From assembly GCA_949130485.1 (NCBI GenBank), contig OX422183.1, forward strand, positions 4,476,136 through 4,540,135: 64,000 bases of DNA, written 5' to 3'. The notes below the pieces were generated by a model that saw only the letters and a program-made list of their open reading frames with translations, ran no database searches and was not told the DNA's origin. Positions 45,101 to 57,700 of the stretch are shown here, piece by piece (the first letter of the stretch is position 1; each line of letters opens with the position of its first letter). Origin of the DNA: Agelas oroides. Its lineage: Eukaryota; Porifera; Demospongiae; Agelasida; Agelasidae. Both the position numbers and the translations under genes were made by a program.

Positions 45101-48100
45101 CCCATTTTGTATAGTTTGGTCAAGTATTAGCTGTTTCGGGCCTGAAATTGTTAGTTCCAAGTAACCAATATGTACAAGTGGTAAAACCACAACCGCACCC
45201 AGACAATTTTCAGAACACTTACTCCAAAATGAAAAAAAACATCAGATTATGAATGTACTCATCAAATGGAACTGTTTGATACCCATTTGGTATAGTTTGG
45301 TCAAGTATTAGCTGTTTCGGGCCTGAAATTGTTAATTACAAGTAACCGATATGTACAAGTGGTAAAATCACAACCGCTCCTGGACTATTTTTGAACCACT
45401 CATACCAAAATGAAAACAAACATCAGATTATGAATGTACACATCAAATGGAACTGTTTGATGCCCATTTTGTATAGTTTGGTCAAGTATTAGCTGTTTCG
45501 GGCCTGAAATTGTTAGTTACAAGTAACCGATATGTACAAGTGGTAAAACCACAACCGCACCCAGACAATTTTCAGAACACTTACTCCAAAATGAAAACAA
45601 ACATCAGATTATGAATGTACTCATCAAATGGAACTGTTTGATACCCATTTGGTATAGTTTGGTCAAGTATTAGCTGTTCCAGGCCTGAAATTGTTAGTTA
45701 CAACTAACCGATACGTTGGTAAAACCACAACCTTACACAGACTATTTTCAGAACACTTACTCCAAAATGAAAACAAACATCAGATTATGAATGTACACAC
45801 CAAATGGAACTGTTTGATACCCATTTGGTATAGTTTGGTCAAGTATTAGCTGTTCCAGGCCTGAAATTGTTAGTTACAACTAACCGATACGTTGGTAAAA
45901 CCAGAATCGTACACAGACTATTTTCAGAACACTTACTCCAAAATGAAAACAAACATCAGATTATGAATGTACACACCAAATGGAACTGTTTGATACCCAT
46001 TTTGTATAGTTTGGTCAAGTATTAGCTGCTTCAGGGATGATATTGTTAGTTACAACTAACCGATACGTTGGTAAAACCACAACCGTACCCAGACAATTTT
46101 CAGAACACTTACTCCAAAATGAAAACAAACATCAGATTATGAATGTACACACCAAATGGAACTGTTTGATACCCATTTTGTATAGTTTGGTCAAGTATTA
46201 GCTGTTTCGGGCCTGAAATTGTTAGTTACAAGTGACCGATATGTACAATTAAGTGGTAAAATCACAACCGCACCTGGACTATTTTTGAACCACTCATACC
46301 AAAATGAAAACAAACACCAGATTATGAATGTACACATCAAATGGAACTGTTTGATACCCATTTTGTCTGGTTTGGTCAAGTATTAGCTGTTTCGGGCCTG
46401 AAATTGTTAGTTACAAGTAACCGATATGTACAAGTGGTAAAATCACAACCGCTCCTGGACTATTTTTGAACCACTCACACCAAAATGAAAACAAACATCA
46501 GATTATGAATGTACACATCAAATGGAACTGTTTGATACCCATTTTGTATAGTTTGGTCAAGTATTAGCTGTTTCGGGCCTGAAATTGTTAGTTACAAGTA
46601 ACCGATATGTACAAGTGGTAAAACCACAACCGCACCCAGACAATTTTCAGAACACTTACTCCAAAATGAAAACAAACATCAGATTATGAATGTACTCATC
46701 AAATGGAACTGTTTGATACCCATTTGGTATAGTTTGGTCAAGTATTAGCTGTTCCAGGCCTGAAATTGTTAGTTACAACTAACCGATACGTTGGTAAAAC
46801 CACAACCTTACACAGACTATTTTCAGAACACTTACTCCAAAATGAAAACAAACATCAGATTATGAATGTACACACCAAATGGAACTGTTTGATACCCATT
46901 TGGTATAGTTTGGTCAAGTATTAGCTGTTCCAGGCCTGAAATTGTTAGTTACAACTAACCGATACGTTGGTAAAACCAGAATCGTACACAGACTATTTTC
47001 AGAACACTTACTCCAAAATGAAAACAAACATCAGATTATGAATGTACACACCAAATGGAACTGTTTGATACCCATTTTGTATAGTTTGGTCAAGTATTAG
47101 CTGCTTCAGGGATGATATTGTTAGTTACAACTAACCGATACGTTGGTAAAACCACAACCGTACCCAGACAATTTTCAGAACACTTACTCCAAAATGAAAA
47201 CAAACATCAGATTATGAATGTACACACCAAATGGAACTGTTTGATACCCATTTTGTATAGTTTGGTCAAGTATTAGCTGTTTCAGGCCTGAAATTGTTAG
47301 TTACAAGTGACCGATATGTACAATTAAGTGGTAAAATCACAACCGCACCTGGACTATTTTTGAACCACTCATACCAAAATGAAAACAAACACCAGATTAT
47401 GAATGTACACATCAAATGGAACTGTTTGATACCCATTTTGTCTGGTTTGGTCAAGTATTAGCTGTTTCGGGCCTGAAATTGTTAGTTACAAGTAACCGAT
47501 ATGTACAAGTGGTAAAATCACAACCGCTCCTGGACTATTTTTGAACCACTCACACCAAAATGAAAACAAACATCAGATTATGAATGTACACATCAAATGG
47601 AACTGTTTGATACCCATTTTGTATAGTTTGGTCAAGTATTAGCTGCTTTGGGCCTGAAATTATTAGTTACAAGTAACTGATATGTACAAGTGGTAAAATC
47701 ACAACCGCACCCAGACAATTTTCAGAACACTTACTCCAAAATGAAAACAAACATCAGATTATGAATGTACACACCAAATGGAACTGTTTGATACCCATTT
47801 TGTATAGTTTGGTCAAGTATTAGCTGCTTTGGGCCTGAAATTATTAGTTACAAGTAACTGATATGTACAAGTGGTAAAATCACAACTGCACCCAGACAAT
47901 TTTCAGAACACTTACTCCAAAATGAAAACAAACATCAGATTATGAATGTACACACCAAATGGGACTGTTTGATACCCATTTGGTATAGTTTGGTCAAGTA
48001 TTAGCTGCTTCGGGCCTGAAATTGTTAGTTACAACTAACCGATACGTTGGTAAAACCACAACCATACCCAGACTATTTTGAGAACACTTACTCCAAAATG

Positions 48101-48375
48101 AAAACAAACATCAGATTATGAATGTACACACCAAATGGGACTGTTTGATACCCATTTGGTATAGTTTGGTCAAGTATAGCTGTTTCGGGCCTGAAATTGT
48201 TAGTTACAAGTAACCGATATGTACAAGTGGTAAAATCACAACTGTACCTAGACTATTTTTGAACCACTTATACCAAAATGAAAACAAACATCAGATTATG
48301 AATGTACACATCAAATGGAACTGTTTGATTTTGTATAGTTTGGTCAAGTACTAGCTGTTTCAGGCCTGATTCATA
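42195..48375. repeat. Satellite array, ~34 monomers of 176-181 bp
   Basis: The phrase AAATGGAACTGTTTGATACC recurs at 42208, 42389, 42570, 42746 and so on, giving monomers of 181, 181 and 176 bp. Types are told apart by CACCTGGACTATTTTTGAAC, CACCCAGACAATTTTCAGAA and ACCGATACGTTGG. Larger periods of 1258 bp (7-mer, about 43.2-45.7 kb) and 1075 bp (6-mer, about 45.6-47.7 kb) are visible through shared private variants. It is bounded by unique sequence on both sides and is non-coding. Confidence 0.95.
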
Positions 48376-50690
48376 TTACATATATGAACATACATGATCA
48401 TGCAATAACTTTTACAACTCCTGTAGCTTTAGTCTGGAGAGAACAACCATCATGACAGGTAGTAGCGTGTATGTAGAGTCTGTTTTGTTACAGAAACTTA
48501 TACTTAGAAGTACAGGAGCCAGCCTCGCAAACAGGGTGGGGCTAGTAATGACAGGGGCGCGGCTCAGTCCTTGTACGCGTGCGCAACATGGCACGCGCCA
48601 TTTCGCATTTTCTCACTTCGATCGTACACTTCAAGTTCGTCTTCTTTGATATGATCCGTTCGTGAAAATTCCGCCAGCAACAAAATGGTACCTGAGCTTA
48701 GTGGAGGAGAGGGCTTACATGTTCGATGTCCCACGGGAGCGAATGTCTTTCGGTGACAAGGAGTGCGGAGCGGTTACATCGCTGAGACTTCACACCACCG
48801 TGGTAAGAAGTGGCTGAAAGTCAATAAATTTATAAATGTACTTTTTTTTTACTACATATAAAATAGCTAAAGTAGCTATTTCCGCGTAAGGATACATATA
48901 GCAGATATATATTTTTTTATAACTTGTAATATTATTATAGTCTAAATTGTTGTTGTGTGTACTTGTCATGCAGGACTCCCTGGTGGACCAGCCTTCAGGC
49001 TGAAAGGACTTTTCCTGTTAAAAATGAAATGTAACTAACATACATATAGCTAGCTATAGAGTTGTACTGCAGTAGTAAAGTCGCTAAAGAAATATTGTTG
49101 AATGTGTCATTTCTTTCTTTCTACCTTATACCTCCCTGCTTGTTCCCTTCTCATCCTTCCACCAACTACCAGACTAGCTAGACCAGTTAGTCTTCCTCTA
49201 TACTGATCTTGTCTGAGAGATCGTGGTGGTGATAGGTACACAGAGTGAGTCTGCAGCCTTCCCAAAGACATGTTCTGAAGGGAGGTTCTGGAGGCTGTAT
49301 ATGCACAGAGAGGAAAGGTACGAGATAGGGAGAACAAAAGCTTTTATTTAAAAGCCCCAGATGATTAATTCACATCACTTGTATATCCATACACAGGACC
49401 TTTGTCTCCAGGCTATTAGTGCCTCATTGTTCAGAAGTACCCAGGCCACAAGGTTCAATCTCCACGCTGCCCTGCAAGTGGTTTAAACTGCGGGTAAGTA
49501 AGCTTGTACTATATACTTATTACAACTGCAGTTGTCTGAATTTGCATTTAGGTCTTCCTCCTTAATTTGTTCTGCACTGGATTGGGGGTGGGGGGAGCCA
49601 TAGTACATTTCTTAATGAGGTGCGGAGAACATAAGTTGTACACAAGGCCTTGTATTTTCTGAAATGTACCTGCTGAGTGGATGACTCTTCTGGTTGGGAA
49701 TTGTCCAGTGCTTGCGTTTTTGTACTCTTAAATTTGCAAACCTAGTTTGTATCATGACCATCTTCCACTATACCTTCCAGGCCTGTTTACTTCTCCTCAC
49801 TACACCAACTGACTACGGAGGCCCCAGCTGCTTGAAGAGGCTCATAGCCAAGTGAGTGGTTACAATGTTTAATACATCTAGCCTTATCCCTGGTGATTAC
49901 GTTCAGGGATTTCCATGTATGCATGAATAACAACAAACAAGATGAGCCTTTCTGAGATGCTGACTGTGTGATTTCTTCACATACCCCGGTAGAGGAATTG
50001 CATTTGAAATGATAGCTGCCACACTTTCGAAATATTTTCAGTACACATGCTGCCATGTTGGAAGGCAATTGAAGGAAAGCAATTATGCAAAAATTACATT
50101 TCTACAGACCTGTTTCGGGCGTTTAACTTCAACTTTAGACTATGCAAAGGATTAGCTAGTGAAGACATTTAACACACCTCTGTGAGAAATGAATGCTACT
50201 GGTAGGAGCATTGCTAGGGCGGGAAGTTCAATGCGCTAGTATGATAATCACTACTGTTTTGTCCTCCAAGATGCCCCATATGACTTGTATAATGGAATAA
50301 TAGAATGATTGCAGTTCCTCTATCGCATGACCTGACTAGTATATGAATAATTATTGCATGTGCTATTCTTTCACAGATGGATGTTAACAATTGAACACAA
50401 CTGATTGATAGGTACATAAAATGTATATTATATGCATAGTTGAATGCCATTTTTGTATGTATAGAGTATATTGACACATTTTTGTACAATGTAGTACTTC
50501 AATCACATACGTATTTGTATAAAATGCTGTAACGTAAGTTATAGCATAACTATTGTTTGCTTGTTTTAGTATATTCATGTTTTCAACTCAGTGTATGTCA
50601 CAATTATATTTTGCTTACAGTCAAGAGTGTTTCATTGGAAATTCCATGTAAAAGCTCCACCCACTAAGTGAGGGGTCAGCTGCATGTCAG
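48376..50690 (+). other. Unique segment inside the insertion, possible captured transcription unit
   Basis: CpG-richer sequence at 48520-48620 is followed by exon-like pieces with splice signals: an open stretch ending at 48802 before GTAAGA (WYLSLVEERAYMFDVPRER), then CAG and a short in-frame piece 48974-49003 to a TGA, and further acceptor/donor-bounded pieces at 49397-49493 and 49782-49851. I recognise no protein. It could be a small gene or non-coding transcript picked up by the transposon, or chance. Confidence 0.25.
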
Positions 50691-51406
50691 TTTACACACT
50701 GCTAATTTTGCACACCAATTTTGACACATTGGTAGAATAACACACTTGTTATTTAGCACACTTGCTGAATAGCACACTACTAATTTGGCACACTGTCCAG
50801 TTAGCACATGTGTAGTTTTGACACACCTAACAATTTGACATGCGTGTAGGTGTGTCAAAACTGGAGACATCACTTTTGACACACTTTTTGTGTCAGATTA
50901 GCACACTTTTTTTTTTCTGTGTAGTGCTGCTCACAGCTACTTTAATATTCAACAAAGCACAACCAGTTCTGTATACTAGAGTAGTTGCCCAATGGGATGG
51001 TACAGGTTTTTGATTGGAATCTTACTCCAACTTCCCCGGAAATGCAACTATTTATGGCCACAAAATGCCGTTTTTTAAGCATTTATCAAGCCTAGTGCAA
51101 GGATTATACTAGATATCTAAAATCCACAACCTTCATTGGACTGAATAGGTACAGACTATCTTTCACAGCGAGTTTCATTCTGATCGGGCTTACAGCGGCT
51201 TCCGGAAAGGTAGTGACCGGAATATTGCGCTAAAATGACGTAGAAAAAATTTGGTAAACCAGTTACATTTCTAAGACCGTACCGCTTGCTGTATTCACCC
51301 AATCCCATTGATATGGGTACCGTTGGAATCGCCATATTATGCTCTTTTCAAAAATAAAGGTTGTTGTTGTGATAAACGAATTTTGATTTTCACCCCGACA
51401 TCGCTA

Positions 51407-51726
51407 GACTAAGTCCCAGTCATTGATTAGTTAGCTAGATCTGCATGATTATCTAATATTTAGCTAATATGCGTCAGCGATACCAGTAAGCAGTAATTAC
51501 GAAGTCAGGCGTTTCTTTACATACCCGGTAACACACTGCTGATCAACAGTGTACATGTGATTCAGTATATTCAACTGTAGTACTATAGTATAGATCTAAC
51601 AGTCATCCAAAGTTACATGCAGACCGATGTTTTTCAGTTTTACAGCAACGAGCTGATCATTGGGCACATCATACTACGTTGATAAGTCACTGAGTCAAAT
51701 CTGTTTGTGTCAAGGAGTTGAAAATC
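51407..51726 (+). promoter_or_regulatory. Proximal 5' flank of gene D
   Basis: Matches gene A sequence at 8265-8574 (ATTGATTAGTTAGCTAGATC, TCATCCAAAGTTACATGCAG, CAAATCTGTTTGTGTCAAG). It probably holds the 5' UTR and core promoter, now separated from its upstream half by the insertion. Confidence 0.6.
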
Positions 51727-54700
51727 ATGGGGATTGACCTTGCCACATGGCGGGCTCGAATTGGGCTCAACTACTACCACAGTTGTCGCCCCCTCCAGAC
51801 CAGGTGGAGAAGCAGTGGTGGTCGGCTGTACCAGCCTGGGGTGGCCAGCTGGGGGGTGGGGGAGGTCATGAGCGACACATCCCTGGTGCTCAAGTGCTGC
51901 ATAACAGTTGTTGCTCTGTCACTAATACTGCAGTATGTAGTCCATTCCTGGTCCAGGCTGAGGGGGAGGGGTGGTGGTGGTAAGGTGCGCTGCCACTGGC
52001 AGAGGACCACTTCTCAAGTGAGGGGTACAGTGGATCGTGGGTGGATGATGCTGCTCAGGGCCGTTGTGGTGATGATACCTCTACTGCTGGTGATAGCAGG
52101 GGATGTGGAAACAAACCCAGGACCTGGAGGTAAGTATTGCTCAGGGGAGGAGGAGGTGGTGCAACAAGGTGTTATCAATTACACTGTACAATTTAATTGC
52201 ACCAAGGTGTGGGTTATCACAGCTTCAGCACCATTGTTCCTCAATATGCCATATTCTAGCCTCGTTCCCAGGCCTTTCCACCATGTTATTGATCAAAATT
52301 TGGACAGTGGGAAGGCCTGAGAACAACTGCTTCAGATTTCCGTCACATGATGAAGTGCCATTGTGCTCAATGTAACAATTTTGTAGTGAACTAGAAGGTG
52401 CCATTGTTCTATATCTACCATATTCTGAATTGTACTGTATCAACTGTTCCAACTAGGACAGGTGTTTTTACATTCCAACAAAGAGTTCGTCACATGACAA
52501 ACAGCATCAGTGAAACAACTTTGTAGACGCTTCTGTATCTGAACTTACTGTACTGTACCCCCACAACTGCAGTAGTATATGGAGATACTATACATGGTGG
52601 TAACTGTGGAGTCCCTCGGTCTGCTATAGTATTATTATTGACAGGACTCAGAACCTGGGTGGACTAACCCACCTGACATCACAAATATTGGCTGGGAGGT
52701 TTAGCCGTGGGTAATTGTAATAAAATAGTTTGTCTGCCTTGATGTTAAGGTACGTATGGTTTTGGGGGACCGAGGCAACAATGTGTGTTTTCAGATGTGA
52801 GAGTGTCTAACCTGAATGAATCATCTTAGTCTTCAACTGGATGAATGCTACAGATATCTTCAAGGTATCAATGAGTCTGTGGAAAGATACTTCAGCCCTT
52901 ATAATCTCCTGAGTACCACTGTTGGTATGGGGAAAGCTGCCAAACTTACCTACGAGTATCTCGCATCCCTACTTTCCATCAATCATCATCAACCCTTGTC
53001 ATTATGGTATGCCCCCCTTCTTGTTACTCTGCCACGCTGTACTGTTCCTAAAAGGATCCAGATCAAAAAAGTGTACAGCAAAGGATCCAGATCAATAAAA
53101 AGGTCTGTGTTCTTCACTTTGATACACATCTCAACTTGTGGCACATGAGGATCATGTTCCTTGAACATTGCATATTATCATATATGATTTTATGTTTCTT
53201 TCCTAGTGCACTGTGCCTGCATTTTCACACTAAACCACACCTGTTCTTGCAACTTCACCTCTTTGCATGCCTGTGCAATATATATATTACACGAGCATAT
53301 ATATGATATATACTGCAGTGTAAAATACCAAACATTGTGAGACTGGTACAGTTTGCCAAACACCTTCTTCAGGTTACACTGAATGGTGTATGTTTGCAGC
53401 TTCAGAAATCACAAAAGTTTCAAAGTCCTGCCAACCTTGTAATGATAGGTATTCACAAGCTGCAAGTCATCCAACACATATCAGATTGCATGCCAATTGG
53501 TAATTGAGTACCTGCAGATTTTTTTTTGCATGGCTACACATAGTAAAAGGCATCTTCATCATTACAACTGAGTGAGTAAGTCAATCAGCTAAATGCTACA
53601 CAATACATTCTAATTGGTTCAAATTTATCAAATTGCTATACTTCAGGTACAAGTGTGTACAGTATATGAAACTAATAAATGTGGTTAAAGTAGTTCACAT
53701 ACGTATAAAGTATACAGGCAATGAAAGATATGCATGCCTTTTCTCCTCACAAACACCACAGAACCAAGTCTGAGGGTCCTGCTCATTGAACTTCACTCAG
53801 TTCGTGCCAACTGGTACAACATTGGACTGGAATTGGGTATCCCATATACCACACTGGATTGTTTCAAACAAAATGACAATGATCAATTGGTTTTACTGCG
53901 GGAAGTGATGAAGCATTGGTTAAAAACAGTTGTTGATCCACGTCCTACTTGGGAAGCCATTGTCACTGCCTTGAGGTCACCTTTAGTAAATGAGAAGGAT
54001 GTTGCTAAGCAGCTGGAGTCTAAGTATTGTGCACCAGTACGACAGGAGTCCAGTTCCTTCATCAAGGTGGAGAAGAGCGAAGGTATGTAGCTTATCTAGT
54101 TTCCATAACTTCAAGCTACTAAGCATTTATAATTCCAGGTATGTAATTATCTTACTGTTATGTGTACCTTCTGCAGCTAGTCATAAGAAGATTACTGCCA
54201 GCTCTACTGAAAGCCAGTTTAAAGATCAGCAATGTCACACTTGTTCTACTCAAGATTCACCAGGCCCTACTACAGATAGTGCAGTAAGACACAGTGGCAG
54301 TACCATCTCTCCTGCAGATGACGACATTGAACCAGTGCAAAAAAAACCACGATGTGATATTGAAACCAAACCTGATGGAGGCAGTGCCGGCCCCCCTCCA
54401 ACTGAGGGATCTTACAAGACACCATTTGGGTGTGGGTGTGGCAAATGCACATTTTTTAGTTGCACAGAGAGAGGTTGTCCAACACCTATCACCTCAATAA
54501 GCTCCTTCCCCTACCTTGACCTCAGTGGACTCACCCATGAGCAGCAAGAGGATCTCAGGGGAAAGCTTCAGTTTGAGTCTCAACAGATAATACTGCAATT
54601 TCAGGAGCTAGTTTCAGCAACAATCAAGTCTCTAATTAAAAGAAATGTATCACGAGATGAATTGGTGACACATGTCATGGCTTTGGGAGCATTTAAGCCT

Positions 54701-57700
54701 GTGTTCAAGGAGCCACAAGTGCCAGCATTTCACCATTGCTTCAAAGAACTGAAAGCTGCGGACACAATTCCAAAAGTTTTCCTGGTTCTTAATGACTACT
54801 TTTCTTTCTTCAACTACCACATTCTGGAGCACATCATCAAAGAACTTGGCACAGAAAAAGACAAAACTGAGCTACAGAGATACAAGGAACATTTTAATCA
54901 GTACGCAACGAGAAGGATCTTTAAATGCCAGCCAGAGTTCAGACCAATAAGTGAAGCTAATCATGTCAATATCTTAGTGAAGCTGGACTCCCAGTACGAT
55001 GAATACACTGTTACAGAGATTAACCCTTTAGGGCCCATAGCGCCAAAAGTCGCACTTTTGACTTCGTACTTTTTTGTGGCTTCTCACTTTGAAACTAAGT
55101 TCGCCCACGAACTAGTAGTCTTGCTTGTAGTTTGTTAGTGTTTCCACTCTCTAGGACTGTAGTAATAAGGGCGGGCAACGGTTCTGAGCAAAGCAGCGAG
55201 AAGCTGTTCAGACGGAGACCACCAGCTAGCGATAATATCGATCGAACGGTACAAGTAGGCAGGCTTATTTTGCCTTCGTTTTATGTTTACCTGGAGTAAC
55301 GCTCCCGCTGTGAGCTACTATGGACCTCTCCTCTCCAGCAGCAAAGCAGGTGATAACATCCAACCAGAGAACAGACAGCTTTACACAAGCCTTCGGCTAG
55401 TACTCCCGCCGCGTGGCTACCTCAGTGTGGCCCCACCCCTTGAATCCCACCCCTTCCTGCCTAGGATAACAATCATTACTAATCATTACTAGTAACTATC
55501 GGGGCATACCCCCAAGGCATAGAGAAGCCGTAACCGTTGCCGTAGGGCAGGATGGGAATTGCTACGCACAGTGGAAGCAGTTATATCAGCAGCCATACCA
55601 CGTGAAGAAAATTTCCATATAAATCTGGGCCCTAAAGAGTTAAGCTGTTTTATTATAAACTTAGTGAAATCCTAAATGTTTCATCCCAAGGTATTCTGCG
55701 TCTTTGTCGAGTAGATAAAGGCTGTTTTCAGTTGATGTTTCAGGTACCCTCATTTGCGCAGCAGATGATATTTCCATTGTCTAAAGAACAAGAGAGAGCT
55801 CTGGCAGCCATGGGTGTTATCAAGCTCACGTGTGGGGAGTATCAGTTCCTGGTAAAGTTGTTGATGTTTCTATTTGTCTACTGTAAGTTGTGGAATGAGG
55901 CTGTTGTTGTGTACCTGATGTGGTGATTATAGAAATGTGTGTGTGTGGCCCTAGTAATGTCAATTTTACGTAATCATTGTCACAGTGTATCTGCAAATTA
56001 ATGTGGGTATTGAGTTAGTAACACGGACATCCCTGTAAGTCTACTTGTTATATTTTTTACACAGCATGACACTATGGTTTGATTGTATTTACATTGTTGA
56101 TAAAAAATATATGTACTTTTGTGTTTCCTTACAGAACAATGAGCCGTCACAAGCAGGAGTTGGTACGTGGTGCATTCTATACGCTCTACATTGCAACTAA
56201 ATCTCACAATCTGTATCGATCATAGTTTGCCATTCTAGGCTCTTAATTATTAGCCTACCATTCTGTTTGTCAATTTCTTCACAGAAAAGAAACATCAGTA
56301 TGATCCTGATGATGATTCTGGCATGGGTCCCAGCACATTCACTGACACAAAGAGCACTACTTTTTCTGAAGTAAGAAAATCACACCTCCCCAATATATGT
56401 TTATTGTTGTTTGACCACTCATGCATATACCTTCCTCTTCTGCACTAGGATCGTCGGGACAAAGAGTTGGACTATGAACTGAAAGTGCAGGGACTTATTG
56501 AAACAGCATCGTCCAACAAGTCTGATATTGGTTCAGAGCTCCACTGGGTAGCAGCAGTTGGACAGTTAGCAGATGTCAAGTATCTTGTTGAGAAGAAGAA
56601 GTGCAACCCAATGCAGAAAAATCACGCTGGCTCCACTGCCCTTCACATGGCAGCAATCACTGGAAATGTGGATGTTTTTAAGTATTTCATAACTGAGAGT
56701 AACTGCAACCCAGCATGTCCAGGCCCTCTTGGATTAACACCTCTTCATTTCGCTAGTGATCAAGGGCATCTTGATATAGTCCAGTTTCTGGTTATTGAAC
56801 AGCAGATGGAACCACTGTGTGATGATGTGCATGGAAACACTCCACTGCACAGAGCTTGTATAGGTGGTCATCAGGCAGTTGTTGAATTTCTTACCACAGA
56901 AATTAAGTACCTTCCTATGAGTGAACTCATGAGCAAACTCCAGAATGAATGGAAAGACACTCCTCTTCACTATGCAGTGGTGAAGGGCCACTTTGACATA
57001 GTCCACTTCTTTACCTCTGAACAGAGTTGTGACCCAAACCTTCCAGGTCATCATGGTAGAACTCTTGTCCATGCAGCTGCTGAGTTTGGTCATCTACACA
57101 CACTCAAGTATTTGACAGATGAGCACGGCTGTAATCCATCCTGTTTGGATGATTTGAAATACACTCCACTTCATTGTGCTGCCATGAAGGGGCACATGAA
57201 CATTGTGAAGTTCCTTACTGTGGAGAAGCAATGTAACCCAATTTGTAGAAATTCTGATCAGAACACTCCTCTTCACTTGGCAGCGTCATGTGGTTATACG
57301 GATATAGTTAAGTTTCTCACTCTTGAGATGGACTGTGACCCAACTAGTAGAAATGATACCAATGATACTGCTGTACATCTAGCAATAGATAAAGGACATT
57401 TGGACATAATCCAATTTTTCATTTCTGATCAGAACTGTGATCCAAACATTTCTGCCCAGTATGATAGGACTTTGCTTCATTATGCTGCTGCATGTGGTCA
57501 TTTGCACATAGTCAAGTATTTGATCAATGAACAAGGTTGTGATCCATCATGCTTGGATAAAGACAAGCTCACTCCACTTCATTGTGCTGCTGCAAAAGGA
57601 CGTATAGATGTAGTCCATTTCCTTATTGTGAAGAAGCATTGTGATCCAATGTGTGCTATTCATATGGCAGCACAGAATGGTCATATGGAAGTAGTTAAGT

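Larger units (their letters stand above)
41771..50923. mobile_element. Nested ~9.15-kb element with TACACAGAAAAAAA ends
   Basis: The left end TACACAGAAAAAAACTGGTG is mirrored at the right end by a T-run then CTGTGTA. Just inside both ends are many copies of TAGCACAC and TGTGCTA in both orientations (41780-42110 and 50690-50910), making clustered hairpins. The satellite array and a short unique segment lie between. No transposase is visible. Confidence 0.6.
41543..51406. mobile_element. ~9.9-kb composite insertion with TAGCGATGTC ends, carrying a satellite
   Basis: The left end reads TAGCGATGTC and the right end GACATCGCTA (51397-51406), a perfect 10-bp inverted pair with weaker similarity further in. 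GACTAAGT lies on both sides (41536-41543 and 51407-51414), a 7-8-bp target duplication; the uninterrupted sequence is seen upstream of gene A at 8265-8272. No transposase is detectable. The YARNG-like end and duplication length are compatible with an hAT-type element, but this is not proven. Inside sits a second nested element (41771-50923). Confidence 0.8.

Noticed and set aside
46191..47454. Duplicate 62-codon frames on the minus strand in the satellite
   Set aside because: They are exactly one 1075-bp higher-order period apart and lie wholly within satellite monomers.
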